From assembly GCA_012511315.1 (NCBI GenBank), contig JAAZGI010000070.1, positions 1 through 13,594 of the forward strand: a DNA stretch of 13,594 nt. Direction: 5' to 3'. A program made the position numbers and the translations under genes. Shown here piece by piece: positions 1-7,274 of this stretch (positions are counted from its first letter, which is position 1; each line of letters begins with the position of its first letter). The notes below the pieces were generated by a model that searched no databases, had not been told where the DNA came from, and saw only the letters and a list, made by a program, of their open reading frames with translations. Origin of the DNA: Clostridium sp. Its GTDB lineage: Bacteria > Bacillota > Clostridia > Clostridiales > Clostridiaceae.

Positions 1-74
1 AGAACGAACTCGGATAAGACGAATCTAGGATCACAGTTCTTAAGACAAAACTTTTAAAAAAGCTCAGAGAAAAA
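1..74. other. Unassigned left edge of window
   Basis: No gene can be supported here. A short + strand frame is open from base 1 to a TAA at 55-57 and could be the tail of an upstream gene, but its 18 residues match no C-terminus I recognise. In particular the Cys-rich zinc-binding SecA tail, often found upstream of prfB, is absent. No U-tract terminator is visible. Confidence 0.3.
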
Positions 75-103
75 TTGAAAAAAACATAGTCTCAATGTAA
101 AAT
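75..103 (+). promoter_or_regulatory. Probable sigma-A promoter of prfB
   Basis: TTGAAA at 75-80 and TAAAAT at 98-103 are separated by 17 bp, placing the start of transcription near 110 and giving a leader of about 28 nt before the prfB ATG at 138. The ribosome binding site is the AAGGGGT stretch at about 124-130. This is assigned from sequence match and position only. Confidence 0.5.
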
Positions 104-137
104 TAGACGAATAAAAATAAATGAAGGGGTGTCAAAC

Positions 138-1248
138 ATGTATTTAAAACTGGCAGAAGCACTGCAGAAAATCAGTGAGCAAGAAGCGAAAATAAACTCT
201 ATAAAGGAGAGTCTTTGACACAACACGACTCAACTTGCGTTTATCTGAGCTGAATATGAAAATGACGGAGCCTACTTTCTGGGATATCCCAGAGGAGGCC
301 AGGGAACTTAGTCAAGAAGCATCAGAGATTGATGGAAAATTAAAAAGCTTGGCTCAGTTTCAAGAGCGATTAAGTGATATCGAAATTTTGTCTGAATTAT
401 CAGAGGGTGACGAGAAGGCCGGAGAACAGCTCTTAAAGGACCTAGTGGACTTAGATGAAGAACTAGACGACTACTTGCTCAAACTGCACTTAAACGGCCA
501 GTATGATGAAAATAACGCTATTTTAAACCTCCATGTTGGTGTGGGGGGGACGGATGCGCAAGATTTCACGGACATGTTGCTTCGAATGTATTTGCGTTGG
601 GCAGAACAGCAGGGTTATAAAACAGAAATGCTTCACCTATTAGGTGGGGAAGAAGCTGGTATTCGCGAGGCAACCGTTAAAATTACAGGTGATTTTGCCT
701 ATGGTTATTTAAAAAGTGAGAAGGGGATTCATCGCTTAGTCAGAATTTCTCCTTTCAATACCAATGGTAAACGGCAAACATCATTTGCTTCCGTTGAAGT
801 TTTACCAGAGCTTCGGAAAAATCAAGATGTTGATATTAATAGTGATGATTTAAAAATAGATACTTATCGTGCAGGTGGAGCTGGTGGACAGCACGTCAAT
901 AAAACAGAATCGGCTGTAAGAATTACGCATATGCCAACAGGCATCGTTGTTCAATGTCAAAATGAACGGAGTCAACACATCAATAAGGATGTAGCCATGT
1001 CTTTGTTAAAATCAAAGTTGGTAGAGTTAAAAGAACGAGCTCATATGGAAAAAATTGAAGAACTTACTGGAGAGCAGAAAGATATGAGCTGGGGATCACA
1101 AATTAGATCTTACGTTTTTAATCCCTATCAGATGGTTAAAGACCACCGAACGTTAGTAGAAACCAGTGACGTTTATGGTGTATTGGATGGAGACATTGAC
1201 TTATTTATTAATGCTTGGCTAAAAGCAAGTGCGCAGGGGGAAATATAG
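138..1248 (+). CDS. prfB: Peptide chain release factor 2 (RF2), programmed +1 frameshift
   Basis: RF2 releases the finished peptide at UGA and UAA codons in the cytoplasm. The frame opened by ATG 138 stops at TGA 216-218 after 26 codons. Skipping T216 (CTT TGA C read as CTT GAC) joins it to the long frame ending at TAG 1246-1248, for 369 residues in total, close to the usual ~365. Visible hallmarks are the anticodon-like SPF tripeptide (in the stretch RISPFN) that marks RF2 rather than RF1, and the catalytic GGQ loop (AGGAGGQHVN) that enters the peptidyl transferase centre. The start at 138 has an AAGGGGT ribosome binding site and yields the normal RF2 N-terminus. An annotation starting inside the second frame, for example at 235, would truncate the protein. 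tex follows after 2 bp, so the two are probably cotranscribed. The assignment is very secure. Confidence 0.97.
204..219 (+). promoter_or_regulatory. prfB +1 programmed frameshift site
   Basis: An internal Shine-Dalgarno-like AAGGAG (204-209) lies three bases upstream of the slippery CTT TGA C (213-219), the same layout as the E. coli prfB cassette (SD-like element, 3 nt, CUU UGA C). When RF2 is scarce the ribosome pauses at UGA 216-218, shifts +1 and makes full-length RF2. When RF2 is plentiful it terminates. This is autoregulation by the product's own stop codon. It also shows that UGA works as a stop codon in this organism. Confidence 0.95.
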
Positions 1249-1250
1249 GG

Positions 1251-3407
1251 ATGATACAAATTGAAACAAAAATAGCCTCAGAGTTGGGGATCAAACAAGA
1301 CCAGGTAGAAGCCGTTGTTGCTCTATTAGATGAAGGGAATACGGTTCCTTTTATCGCCCGTTATCGAAAAGAAAAAACGGGATCCTTAGATGATGAAGTT
1401 CTAAGAAAATTAGCAGAACGACTCACTTATTTAAGGAATTTTAATTCAAAACGAGATGACATTCAGCGACTGATAACAGAACAGGGGAATATGACCGAAG
1501 AAATTTTAGCCAATTTAGCAAAAGCTGAAACGGTAACCGAACTGGATGACATCTATCGTCCGTTTCGTCCGAAAAAACGAACCCGGGCAACCATTGCCAT
1601 TGAAAAAGGGTTAAAGCCATTAGCCGACTTTATAATGGTTGGTGAAGGGGATATTCCGGTAAAAGCCGATAGCTTCGTGGATGCGGAGAAAGGAATTGAA
1701 TCAGGAGAGGCTGCTATAAACTATGCCTTGGATATCTTGGCAGAGCAATTTTCTGATGATGCTGATAATCGGAAATGGATTCGCTCTTATTGTGAAAAGC
1801 TAGGTGTGATTGTATCCACTGGTAAGGGTGAAAACTCTCCTTATGAAATGTACTTTGATTTTAAAGAACCCATCAAATCATTGCCAGGTCATCGAATTTT
1901 AGCTTTAAATCGTGGCGAGAAGGAAGGGGTTTTAAAAGTCAATATAGAACTAGATCAAGAAATCATTGAAGACCATATGATTGATCATCTAACCAACGTT
2001 ACAACCATCAATCGAAGTTATATTGTCCGAGCAGTAAAAGATTCGTTAAAACGATTAATTTGGCCGTCGATTGAGCGTGAAATTCGCAATCAATTAACAG
2101 AGAAGGCTGAAGAGGGTGCTATTGATGTATTTTCAAAGAACCTGTCGGCATTGTTACTTCAGGCTCCGGTTAAGGGAAAACGAATTATGGGCTATGACCC
2201 TGGCTTCCGTACTGGTTGTAAAATTGCTGTTTTAGATGAAAATGGTAAATATTTAGAATCGACGGCTGTATATCCTACAGTGCCTAGAAAAGATATAGCA
2301 GGGACCATCAGAACCTTAAAAAGTTTGATCGAAAAACATAAAGTGGATATTATCTCATTGGGAAATGGAACAGCCTCCCGAGAATCCGAAGAAGTAATAG
2401 CTCAATTAATTGCTGAACTTAAAGAAGAGGGCGGTCGCCAAGTGAGTTACGTTGTCACCAGCGAAGCTGGAGCTTCTGTTTATTCAGCCTCAAAGCTTGC
2501 CACACAAGAATATCCAGATTTAGATGTTACTGTTCGAGGGGCAATCTCCATTGGTCGACGATTGCAAGACCCATTAGCTGAGCTGGTAAAGATTGATCCT
2601 AAGAGTATTGGTGTTGGCCAGTACCAGCATGATATTAATCAGAAAAAGCTGGATGAGTCTTTAACAGGTGTGGTTGAAGATTGTGTTAACAGTGTAGGCG
2701 TTGATTTAAATACAGCAACTCCGGCTCTTTTAACCTACGTATCTGGAATCAATAAAACGATTTCTGAGAATATTATTAGCTATCGAGATGAAGTGGATGG
2801 CTTTAAATCACGGAAAGAATTGAAAAAAGTAAAGCGCTTAGGGCCTAAGGCCTATGAGCAATGCGCTGGGTTTTTAAGAGTATCTGAATCAGATGAAATC
2901 CTAGATAATACTGGAGTTCACCCTGAATCATATAAAGTAGCCAAGCAGGTTTTAGATTTGCTGGGCTATAGTAAAAGTGAGATTAAAAGTGGGGCATTGA
3001 AGGATCTTCAATCTCGCGCAGATAATTATTCACTGCGCAAGTTAAGTGAAGAAACAGAGGCGGGCGAACCAACCCTTCGGGATATGATTAAAGAACTTAT
3101 GAAACCAGGGCGAGATCCTCGTGAAGAGTTACCTCAACCTGTATTTAAAACAGGAGTTTTAGATTTAAAAGATTTAGAAGAAGGAATGATTTTACAAGGA
3201 ACAGTTCGTAACGTGTCTGATTTTGGAGCTTTTGTTGATATTGGAGTCCATCAAGATGGCTTGGTTCATATTAGTCAGCTGGCGGATCGCTTCGTAAAAA
3301 ACCCCATGGATGTGGTTAAGGTAGGAGACATCGTTGAAGTCCGAGTGATTGGAATTGACTTAGGGCGCAAAAGAATCTCTCTTTCTATGAAAAATATGGG
3401 CAAGTAA
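1251..3407 (+). CDS. tex: Tex family S1 RNA-binding transcription accessory protein
   Basis: Tex is a conserved cytoplasmic nucleic-acid-binding protein linked to transcription and RNA processing; its exact role in Gram-positives is not settled. The 718 residues are close to the family's usual size. In order: an N-terminal helical region (IETKIASELGIKQDQVEAVV), a YqgF/RNase H-like domain from about residue 310 (MGYDPGFRTG), helix-hairpin-helix repeats at about 483-550 (VDLNTA, then KKVKRLGPKAYEQCAGF), and a C-terminal S1 domain at about 641-713 (VSDFGAFVDIGVHQDGLVHIS). ATG 1251 was chosen because it follows an AGGGGG binding site at 1235-1240 and gives the usual family start. An in-frame TTG at 1215 would overlap prfB and lacks support. 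The gene begins 2 bp after prfB, so translational coupling is likely. No U-tract terminator is seen after it. Confidence 0.96.
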   Translation: MIQIETKIASELGIKQDQVEAVVALLDEGNTVPFIARYRKEKTGSLDDEVLRKLAERLTYLRNFNSKRDDIQRLITEQGNMTEEILANLAKAETVTELDDIYRPFRPKKRTRATIAIEKGLKPLADFIMVGEGDIPVKADSFVDAEKGIESGEAAINYALDILAEQFSDDADNRKWIRSYCEKLGVIVSTGKGENSPYEMYFDFKEPIKSLPGHRILALNRGEKEGVLKVNIELDQEIIEDHMIDHLTNVTTINRSYIVRAVKDSLKRLIWPSIEREIRNQLTEKAEEGAIDVFSKNLSALLLQAPVKGKRIMGYDPGFRTGCKIAVLDENGKYLESTAVYPTVPRKDIAGTIRTLKSLIEKHKVDIISLGNGTASRESEEVIAQLIAELKEEGGRQVSYVVTSEAGASVYSASKLATQEYPDLDVTVRGAISIGRRLQDPLAELVKIDPKSIGVGQYQHDINQKKLDESLTGVVEDCVNSVGVDLNTATPALLTYVSGINKTISENIISYRDEVDGFKSRKELKKVKRLGPKAYEQCAGFLRVSESDEILDNTGVHPESYKVAKQVLDLLGYSKSEIKSGALKDLQSRADNYSLRKLSEETEAGEPTLRDMIKELMKPGRDPREELPQPVFKTGVLDLKDLEEGMILQGTVRNVSDFGAFVDIGVHQDGLVHISQLADRFVKNPMDVVKVGDIVEVRVIGIDLGRKRISLSMKNMGK

Positions 3408-3486
3408 TTGATCAAAGAAAAGGATTGGTTTATTTAAGGAGTTATAGGCCATCATTTGAGTGCTTAATAAGCTTGGATGTAAACAA

Positions 3487-3515
3487 TTGACAAACTTATG
3501 ATAAGCTATTGTCAA
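3487..3515. promoter_or_regulatory. 29-bp near-palindrome over the ribU promoter
   Basis: TTGACAA (3487-3493) and TTGTCAA (3509-3515) are inverted copies flanking a second inverted pair, CTTAT (3495-3499) and ATAAG (3501-3505). The two pairs are centred within one base of each other. The right arm contains the predicted -35 box, so a bound dimeric regulator would block or modulate the promoter. No regulator for it can be named from the window. Confidence 0.45.
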
Positions 3516-3537
3516 TGTGTGGTGGATGTATTATAAT
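3509..3537 (+). promoter_or_regulatory. Promoter of the ribU riboswitch leader
   Basis: TTGTCA (3509-3514) and a consensus TATAAT (3532-3537) are exactly 17 bp apart, placing the transcript start near 3544, about 10 nt before the FMN aptamer. The alternative TTGACA at 3487 is 39 bp from the -10 box and therefore cannot pair with it. Confidence 0.7.
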
Positions 3538-3552
3538 AAATATGAAAAATAA

Positions 3553-3664
3553 ATATCTTCAGGGCGGGGTGTGAGTCCCCACCGGCGGTAAAGCCCGCGA
3601 ACCTTTTTAGGTTGATCCGTTGTAACTACGGAGCCGACAGTATAGTCTGGATGGAAGAAGAGTT
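3553..3664 (+). promoter_or_regulatory. FMN riboswitch (RFN element)
   Basis: The conserved RFN blocks are present in order: ATCTTCAGGGCGGGGTG, GAGTCCCCACCGGCGGTAAA, the GCCCGCGA strand, a variable hairpin (AACCTTTTTAGGTT), then GATCCG, GGAGCCGACAGTATAGTC and the closing GGATGGAAGAAGA. The 5' ATCTTC and 3' GAAGAAG strands form the closing P1 helix. The element binds FMN. It sits directly upstream of an intrinsic terminator and ribU, so FMN binding is expected to favour termination and shut off riboflavin uptake. Confidence 0.96.
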
Positions 3665-3678
3665 GGTTATGAAATGTT

Positions 3679-3715
3679 AGCCCTGGCTTTTTTGCCGGGG
3701 CTTTTTATTTTTTTT
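3679..3715 (+). terminator. Riboswitch-controlled intrinsic terminator before ribU
   Basis: AGCCCTGGC (3679-3687) pairs with GCCGGGGCT (3694-3702) across a T6 loop with a single G-T wobble, followed by a run of T broken by one A up to 3715. It lies between the FMN aptamer and the ribU ribosome binding site, the usual expression platform for FMN-dependent attenuation. Confidence 0.9.
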
Positions 3716-3755
3716 AACCTCTTCTGAAGGTATAAAAACCTAGGAGGATTTTTTT

Positions 3756-4361
3756 ATGCAAAACAAACGAATGTCAACCCAAATCACGGTTAAAGGGTCA
3801 CTGCTTTTAGCCATTGCCTTTGTCTTTACCTATTTTGAGTTCCCGATTATCCCCGCTGTGCCATGGCTTAAACTGGATTTTTCAACAGTGCCTCTTCTTC
3901 TGGGAGCTTTAGCTCTTGGACCTAGTGCAGGTGTCTTGTTGACCTTTTTACTCCAACTTCTGTTATTTATGACCAAATCCACGACAGGTGGAATCGGTGA
4001 GATTGCAAACTTTATTGTGATTGCTACCTTAATTTTGGTGGTCAGCATTATCTATAGCAAAAACTCAAACTTTAAAGGTTTAGTAATTGGTTTGTTATTG
4101 GGTACAGTTAGCTTTACTGCTGCCGCAGTATTGGCTAATAAGTTTATTTTAATTCCATTATTCTTCCCAGGTGAATTTCCGGGAGGGGTTAGCGCCTATC
4201 AGGCTTATATTTATCGGTTCGTACCACTGTTTAATGCAATCAAAGGTTTTTCAGTGTCCTTTATATCCCTTTCTCTATATATGAAACTGGAACGCTTTTT
4301 AAAGGTGGAATCAGCCAAGGTGAAAAGGGAAGGCGAACGAATGAAACTTAGCGGGATTTGA
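3756..4361 (+). CDS. ribU: Riboflavin ECF transporter substrate-binding protein RibU
   Basis: RibU is the membrane S component that captures riboflavin. It works with the shared energising module (EcfT plus two ATPases), which is not encoded here. The 201 residues are mostly hydrophobic with about five to six membrane helices: a first one near residues 14-30, the LLLGALALGPSAGVLLTFLL region at about 45-70, one at about 85-100 (IVIATLILVVSIIYS), one at about 107-130, and the last near 155-175. The stretches KLDFSTVPLLL and GGIGEIANF are typical of RibU, and the tail is basic and soluble. A consensus AGGAGG at 3742-3747 sits 8 nt before ATG 3756. The FMN riboswitch upstream strongly confirms the substrate. 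The gene stops at TGA 4359-4361. Confidence 0.95.
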   Translation: MQNKRMSTQITVKGSLLLAIAFVFTYFEFPIIPAVPWLKLDFSTVPLLLGALALGPSAGVLLTFLLQLLLFMTKSTTGGIGEIANFIVIATLILVVSIIYSKNSNFKGLVIGLLLGTVSFTAAAVLANKFILIPLFFPGEFPGGVSAYQAYIYRFVPLFNAIKGFSVSFISLSLYMKLERFLKVESAKVKREGERMKLSGI

Positions 4362-4497
4362 ACCTTAGGCAAGAAAAATAAAAAAAGTAAAAATAAAGAT
4401 TAAAAAATAAAAGCAACGAAAAAAGTAAAATAAAACAGAAAATGTAGACTAAATACTCATTTAAAAATAAAGATAAACTTTCGGGAAACTAAAAGAA
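4362..4497. other. A-rich low-complexity spacer after ribU
   Basis: From about 4368 to 4440 the + strand is almost entirely A with scattered T, G and C (AAATAAAAAAAGTAAAAATA and similar). No open frame of note, repeat unit or recognisable RNA is seen. It lies in the convergent gap between ribU and rimI. Confidence 0.5.
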
Positions 4498-4556
4498 TCA
4501 TTCATGAACAAGAGGACCTATGATTAAAAATCGTAGGTCCTCTTGTTTATGAATGA
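4498..4556. terminator. Long hairpin between convergent ribU and rimI
   Basis: Arms of 27 bases (4498-4524 and 4530-4556) pair across the loop TAAAA, with only two G-T wobbles and no unpaired base; the core is AACAAGAGGACCTA. On the minus strand the hairpin is followed by a T-rich stretch (complement of about 4485-4497), so it best suits the tsaE-tsaB-rimI transcript. On the + strand there is no good T tract, so for ribU it would act as an RNA 3' end or processing structure. Bidirectional termination is inferred from the convergent layout. Confidence 0.7.
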
Positions 4557-4571
4557 AATAGTGTGGCAAAA

Positions 4572-5024
4572 CTAGGACCTTTCTTTAAGGGAAAGAGCCA
4601 TTATAAAAGCGTCTTCTCCATCAGAGTAAAATCCCTTACGTCGCCCTGAGTTTGTAAAGCCGAAGGATTCATATAGCTCTATGGCAGCAAAGTTGCTGAC
4701 ACGAACTTCAAGATAAATGACAGCCATTTGTCGGATTTTCATTGCTTTGATTAACTGATCTATGAGGGCTTTTGCAATGCCCATACGGCGTAAACTGGGA
4801 TCGACTGCAATATTAGTAATTTGGACTTCATCCAAGACAAGCCAGGCGCCAATGAAACCGACTGCCTGGTCTTTTATTTTTGCTACCAAGTAGTGGGCGA
4901 ATTCATTAAAAAATTCATCTTGAATTGCCTGATAAGACCAAGCCTGGGAAAAACTACGCTGGTTGATATCGTGAATGGCAGGAAGGTCTTGAAAGCTCAT
5001 GTTATGGATTGAGATCATGGCCAT
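4572..5024 (-). CDS. rimI: Ribosomal-protein-alanine N-acetyltransferase RimI
   Basis: RimI is a GNAT-family enzyme that uses acetyl-CoA to acetylate protein N-termini, classically ribosomal protein S18. The acetyl-CoA pyrophosphate loop is visible as VDPSLRRMGIAKALI, and the family C-terminus is clear (YESFGFTNSGRRKGFYSDGEDAFIM). Start choice is uncertain. ATG 5024 has GAGG six bases upstream (complement of 5031-5034). ATG 5018 gives the most typical N-terminus (MISIHNMSF) and ATG 5036 is the longest option. The gene overlaps the end of tsaB in all cases, indicating translational coupling in a tsaE-tsaB-rimI operon. tsaD, which often follows, is absent: the long hairpin and then ribU come next. 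Confidence 0.9.
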   Translation of the reverse strand: MAMISIHNMSFQDLPAIHDINQRSFSQAWSYQAIQDEFFNEFAHYLVAKIKDQAVGFIGAWLVLDEVQITNIAVDPSLRRMGIAKALIDQLIKAMKIRQMAVIYLEVRVSNFAAIELYESFGFTNSGRRKGFYSDGEDAFIMALSLKERS

Positions 5025-5706
5025 GCTTTGCCTCATATTCCCGTTGGGCTTGAGGTTTTCTCATATATCGAGGGATGGAGACATCCCCAGGCGGATAGTT
5101 ATTGTTAATATCAGATTGGCAGAGCCTAGCCAAAGAAGAAGCTCGAGCAATGATGGAATCTTCAATTATGCGAGCCTTGGGAAAGGCTTGAGTGATATCT
5201 TGTTTGAATTTAACTAGACCATCGCCTGCAATTACAAGGTTAGCGCCCTCTAAAAATAGTTGTTGTAGCTCTTCAAGACTACGAACATCGGGTTCAAGAC
5301 TTTCCTTGAGTCCGTCACCTTCATGGCGGAAAGCTTGACTGTAGAAGGTTTTCTTAAGAGCGTCATGAAGAATTAAAATGTCACGATCATGATTTTTTAA
5401 AGGTTCAGCAGCTGCTTCAAATGAGCTATAGCCATATAATGGAATTTCAAGAGCATAGGCCATAGCCTCTAAAACAGACAAACCAATGCGCAAGCCAGTG
5501 AAAGAGCCTGGACCAAGATTAATGGCAAGGTGGGTTAGTTGGCTTGGCTGTACGCCGGTTTTTTCCATTAATTCCTCAATCATAGGCATTAACAAAATCG
5601 AATGCTGCTTGCCGAAGTTCATATTATATTCTCCGAGTAAAGCCTGATCTTTCATCAGAGCGACGGAGCAATTCGAGCTGGAGGTATCAGCGGCTAGAAT
5701 TAACAT
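5002..5706 (-). CDS. tsaB: tRNA t6A synthesis protein TsaB
   Basis: TsaB is the non-catalytic ASKHA-fold partner of TsaD in the complex that transfers threonylcarbamoyl to A37 of ANN-decoding tRNAs. The 234 residues start MLILAADTSSS, the usual family opening. They contain the signature NLGPGSFTGLRIGLS (about residues 64-78) and QHSILLMPMI before it. ATG 5706 is chosen because an AAGGAG (complement of 5715-5720) lies 8 nt upstream. An in-frame ATG at 5736 would add ten atypical residues and overlap tsaE more. The gene overlaps tsaE by 20 bp upstream and rimI downstream, giving a tight operon. Confidence 0.95.
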   Translation of the reverse strand: MLILAADTSSSNCSVALMKDQALLGEYNMNFGKQHSILLMPMIEELMEKTGVQPSQLTHLAINLGPGSFTGLRIGLSVLEAMAYALEIPLYGYSSFEAAAEPLKNHDRDILILHDALKKTFYSQAFRHEGDGLKESLEPDVRSLEELQQLFLEGANLVIAGDGLVKFKQDITQAFPKARIIEDSIIARASSLARLCQSDINNNYPPGDVSIPRYMRKPQAQREYEAKHGHDLNP

Positions 5707-6169
5707 AGGGTAAACTCCTTTCTGAGTGTGTTCCACACCAGGTCATTGTAATTTCTCGTTCATCCAGTTCTGTTCCAGTGAGGATTTCAATTTTAAGGCA
5801 GTCATCGGGTAGAATACCCGGAATAAGCCGACTCCACTCAATGACACTGATATCAGCGCCGTAAATGCTTTCTTCAAAGCCCAGATCAAGGATTTCATAT
5901 TCATCATGAACTCGATATACATCGTAGTGGTTTAGCTGACTTACGCCAGGAGGACCTTTCAAAACGATGGGGTAGTTGTTTAAAATAGTAAAGGTTGGGG
6001 AATTAACGTCTGCAGTAATTCCTAAACCCTCTGCCAAGCCTTTAACAAAGTGGGTCTTACCAGCCCCTAAATCGCCATCTAGGAGAATAACATCTCCGGA
6101 GACTAAATATTTAGACAAATCTCTTCCTAATTGTATAGTTTCTTGTGTTGATTTTGTGTTATATATCAT
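5687..6169 (-). CDS. tsaE: tRNA t6A synthesis ATPase TsaE
   Basis: TsaE is the small P-loop ATPase that drives turnover of the TsaB-TsaD t6A complex. The 160 residues match family size. Walker A is GDLGAGKT at residues 32-39, followed by the conserved NSPTF (56-60), the HYDVYR stretch and VIEWSRLIP. A TAA lies two codons upstream of ATG 6169 in frame, so no longer start exists. The ribosome binding site is poor, and the bases before the ATG form the palindrome GAGTTAACTC (6170-6179). The gene ends in TGA (complement of 5687-5689). It is the first gene of the tsaE-tsaB-rimI operon. Confidence 0.95.
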   Translation of the reverse strand: MIYNTKSTQETIQLGRDLSKYLVSGDVILLDGDLGAGKTHFVKGLAEGLGITADVNSPTFTILNNYPIVLKGPPGVSQLNHYDVYRVHDEYEILDLGFEESIYGADISVIEWSRLIPGILPDDCLKIEILTGTELDEREITMTWCGTHSERSLPYVNSSR

Positions 6170-6202
6170 GAGTTAACTCGCTTTAATTTTATTTTAATTA
6201 TT

Positions 6203-6236
6203 TTGTAATCTCATCAGTTACTTGCTAGTATATAAT
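6203..6236 (+). promoter_or_regulatory. Probable promoter of the lipoprotein gene
   Basis: Two readings are possible. TTGTAA (6203-6208) with TAGTAT (6226-6231) has a 17-bp spacer. The perfect TATAAT at 6231-6236 has no good -35 at normal distance. The stretch from 6181 is very AT-rich and must also hold the divergent tsaE promoter, which I could not place with confidence. Confidence 0.4.
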
Positions 6237-6267
6237 ACAGGAAACACGTTAAAAAGGGAAAGATGAA

Positions 6268-7206
6268 ATGAAAATTTTGAAATATATGATTGCTGTGCTT
6301 TTAGCCGGCATCCTTTTGGCGTCTTGCAGTACACCGGGAATAAGTCAGACGCATAATAAAAGGACAAATACTCTTAACCCACAGTCAGGACCAAAAGAAA
6401 GAAGTTTAAAAATCTTAACTTCATCAAAAATTATAGCCGATATGATTGAAACCTTATCAGGTGATCAACACACCATAAGGTATATAGCTGAGACGGAGGC
6501 AGAGTTAGAAAAGGTTACTCCTGATTCCAGTTTGATTGTAGAGGATCATTTTGATGCTTTATTTTATGTGGGGGCAGGATATGAGCCATTTATTGGAGAA
6601 TTCACCAAAGGGATTGATAAAAACAAAGTGAGTGTGGTTAATATTTCAAGGGGAATTGATATATTTCGCCATAAAATCAACAAAATAGACACGGATAATT
6701 ATTATTATTTGATGAATAGTACCAATTTTAAAATTGCGCTTAATAGCATAAAAAATTCATTGCAAGAAATGGATCCGGCCAATAAAGTTAAATATGATGA
6801 AAATTTCTTAGTCATGTCTAAACGAGTAGATCAATTTCAAAAGGAAATCAAAGAATTTATGCAAGAACAAGATCAGATAGTTTTCATTACGGATACGAAT
6901 TGGCCTGCTTATGTTGTGGCAGATTATTATAGAGATTACCAGTTAATCTCTGAATTTGTCCAACGAAAGACTACTGATGATCAGGGCGATAATTCGACAA
7001 CGACGGCAGCAGGTTCAAGTGAATCTAAAGAAAAGAGACTATTCCTGTTCTCGGATGAATTATCTTTGCAAAAGTATGCCGATGAGCTGATTAAATATAG
7101 TTTAATTCCAGTTAAAATCAATTTATATGATAGTGAGTACTCCATGGTAAACAGTTTCCGTGAAAATTTTGATCGGATTAAAGAAGCTGTTCAACCAGAG
7201 AACTAA
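6268..7206 (+). CDS. ZnuA/TroA-like solute-binding lipoprotein with lost metal ligands
   Basis: The 312-residue protein has a lipoprotein signal peptide (MKILKYMIAVLLAGILLASC, lipid-anchored Cys20) and then a Ser/Thr/Asn-rich tether. The body follows the metal-binding SBP (ZnuA/TroA) layout: an N-lobe opening LKILTSSKIIADMIETLSGDQ, then DALFYVGAGYEPFIGEF (family: DLFIYNGAGLEPWLDK), the domain-linking helix with DPANKVKYDENF (family: DPENADYYKKN), and a C-terminus ending SMVNSFRENFDRIKEAV (family: YLDMMRENLEALKEAL). The usual ligands are not where expected. The HDYEP histidine region reads ETEAELE, the HxWxDP region reads YYYLMN, and the third site reads DTNW. An acidic Ser/Thr-rich insert (about 233-255) breaks the C-lobe. 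No permease or ATPase gene is adjacent. It is probably surface-anchored; the ligand is unknown. An AAGGGA ribosome binding site precedes ATG 6268. Confidence 0.72.
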   Translation: MKILKYMIAVLLAGILLASCSTPGISQTHNKRTNTLNPQSGPKERSLKILTSSKIIADMIETLSGDQHTIRYIAETEAELEKVTPDSSLIVEDHFDALFYVGAGYEPFIGEFTKGIDKNKVSVVNISRGIDIFRHKINKIDTDNYYYLMNSTNFKIALNSIKNSLQEMDPANKVKYDENFLVMSKRVDQFQKEIKEFMQEQDQIVFITDTNWPAYVVADYYRDYQLISEFVQRKTTDDQGDNSTTTAAGSSESKEKRLFLFSDELSLQKYADELIKYSLIPVKINLYDSEYSMVNSFRENFDRIKEAVQPEN

Positions 7207-7216
7207 ACTAATATAT

Positions 7217-7274
7217 AAAAGAAAAACCTGTAATCTTTACATCAGAGATTACAGGTTTTTCTTTTATTTTTTTT
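7217..7274 (+). terminator. Strong intrinsic terminator after the lipoprotein gene
   Basis: Perfect 20-bp arms (7217-7236 and 7246-7265) pair across a 9-nt loop and are followed by TATTTTTTTT. The arms begin with A-rich sequence, so the hairpin could also stop transcripts from the minus strand. It lies 10 bp after the stop codon. Confidence 0.93.

Noticed and set aside
1..57. C-terminus of secA before prfB
   Set aside because: The Cys-rich SecA tail is absent in all three forward frames.
1215..1250. Longer tex starting at TTG 1215
   Set aside because: It would overlap prfB by 34 bp and add atypical residues; ATG 1251 has its own binding site and the family N-terminus.
3487..3492. TTGACA as the -35 of the ribU promoter
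   Set aside because: It is 39 bp from the TATAAT; TTGTCA at 3509 has the ideal 17-bp spacing.
3830..4048. Minus-strand frame inside ribU
   Set aside because: It is antisense to a well-supported gene, has no binding site and no protein features.
5707..5736. Longer tsaB starting at ATG 5736
   Set aside because: ATG 5706 has AAGGAG at good distance and gives the standard MLILAADTSSS start.
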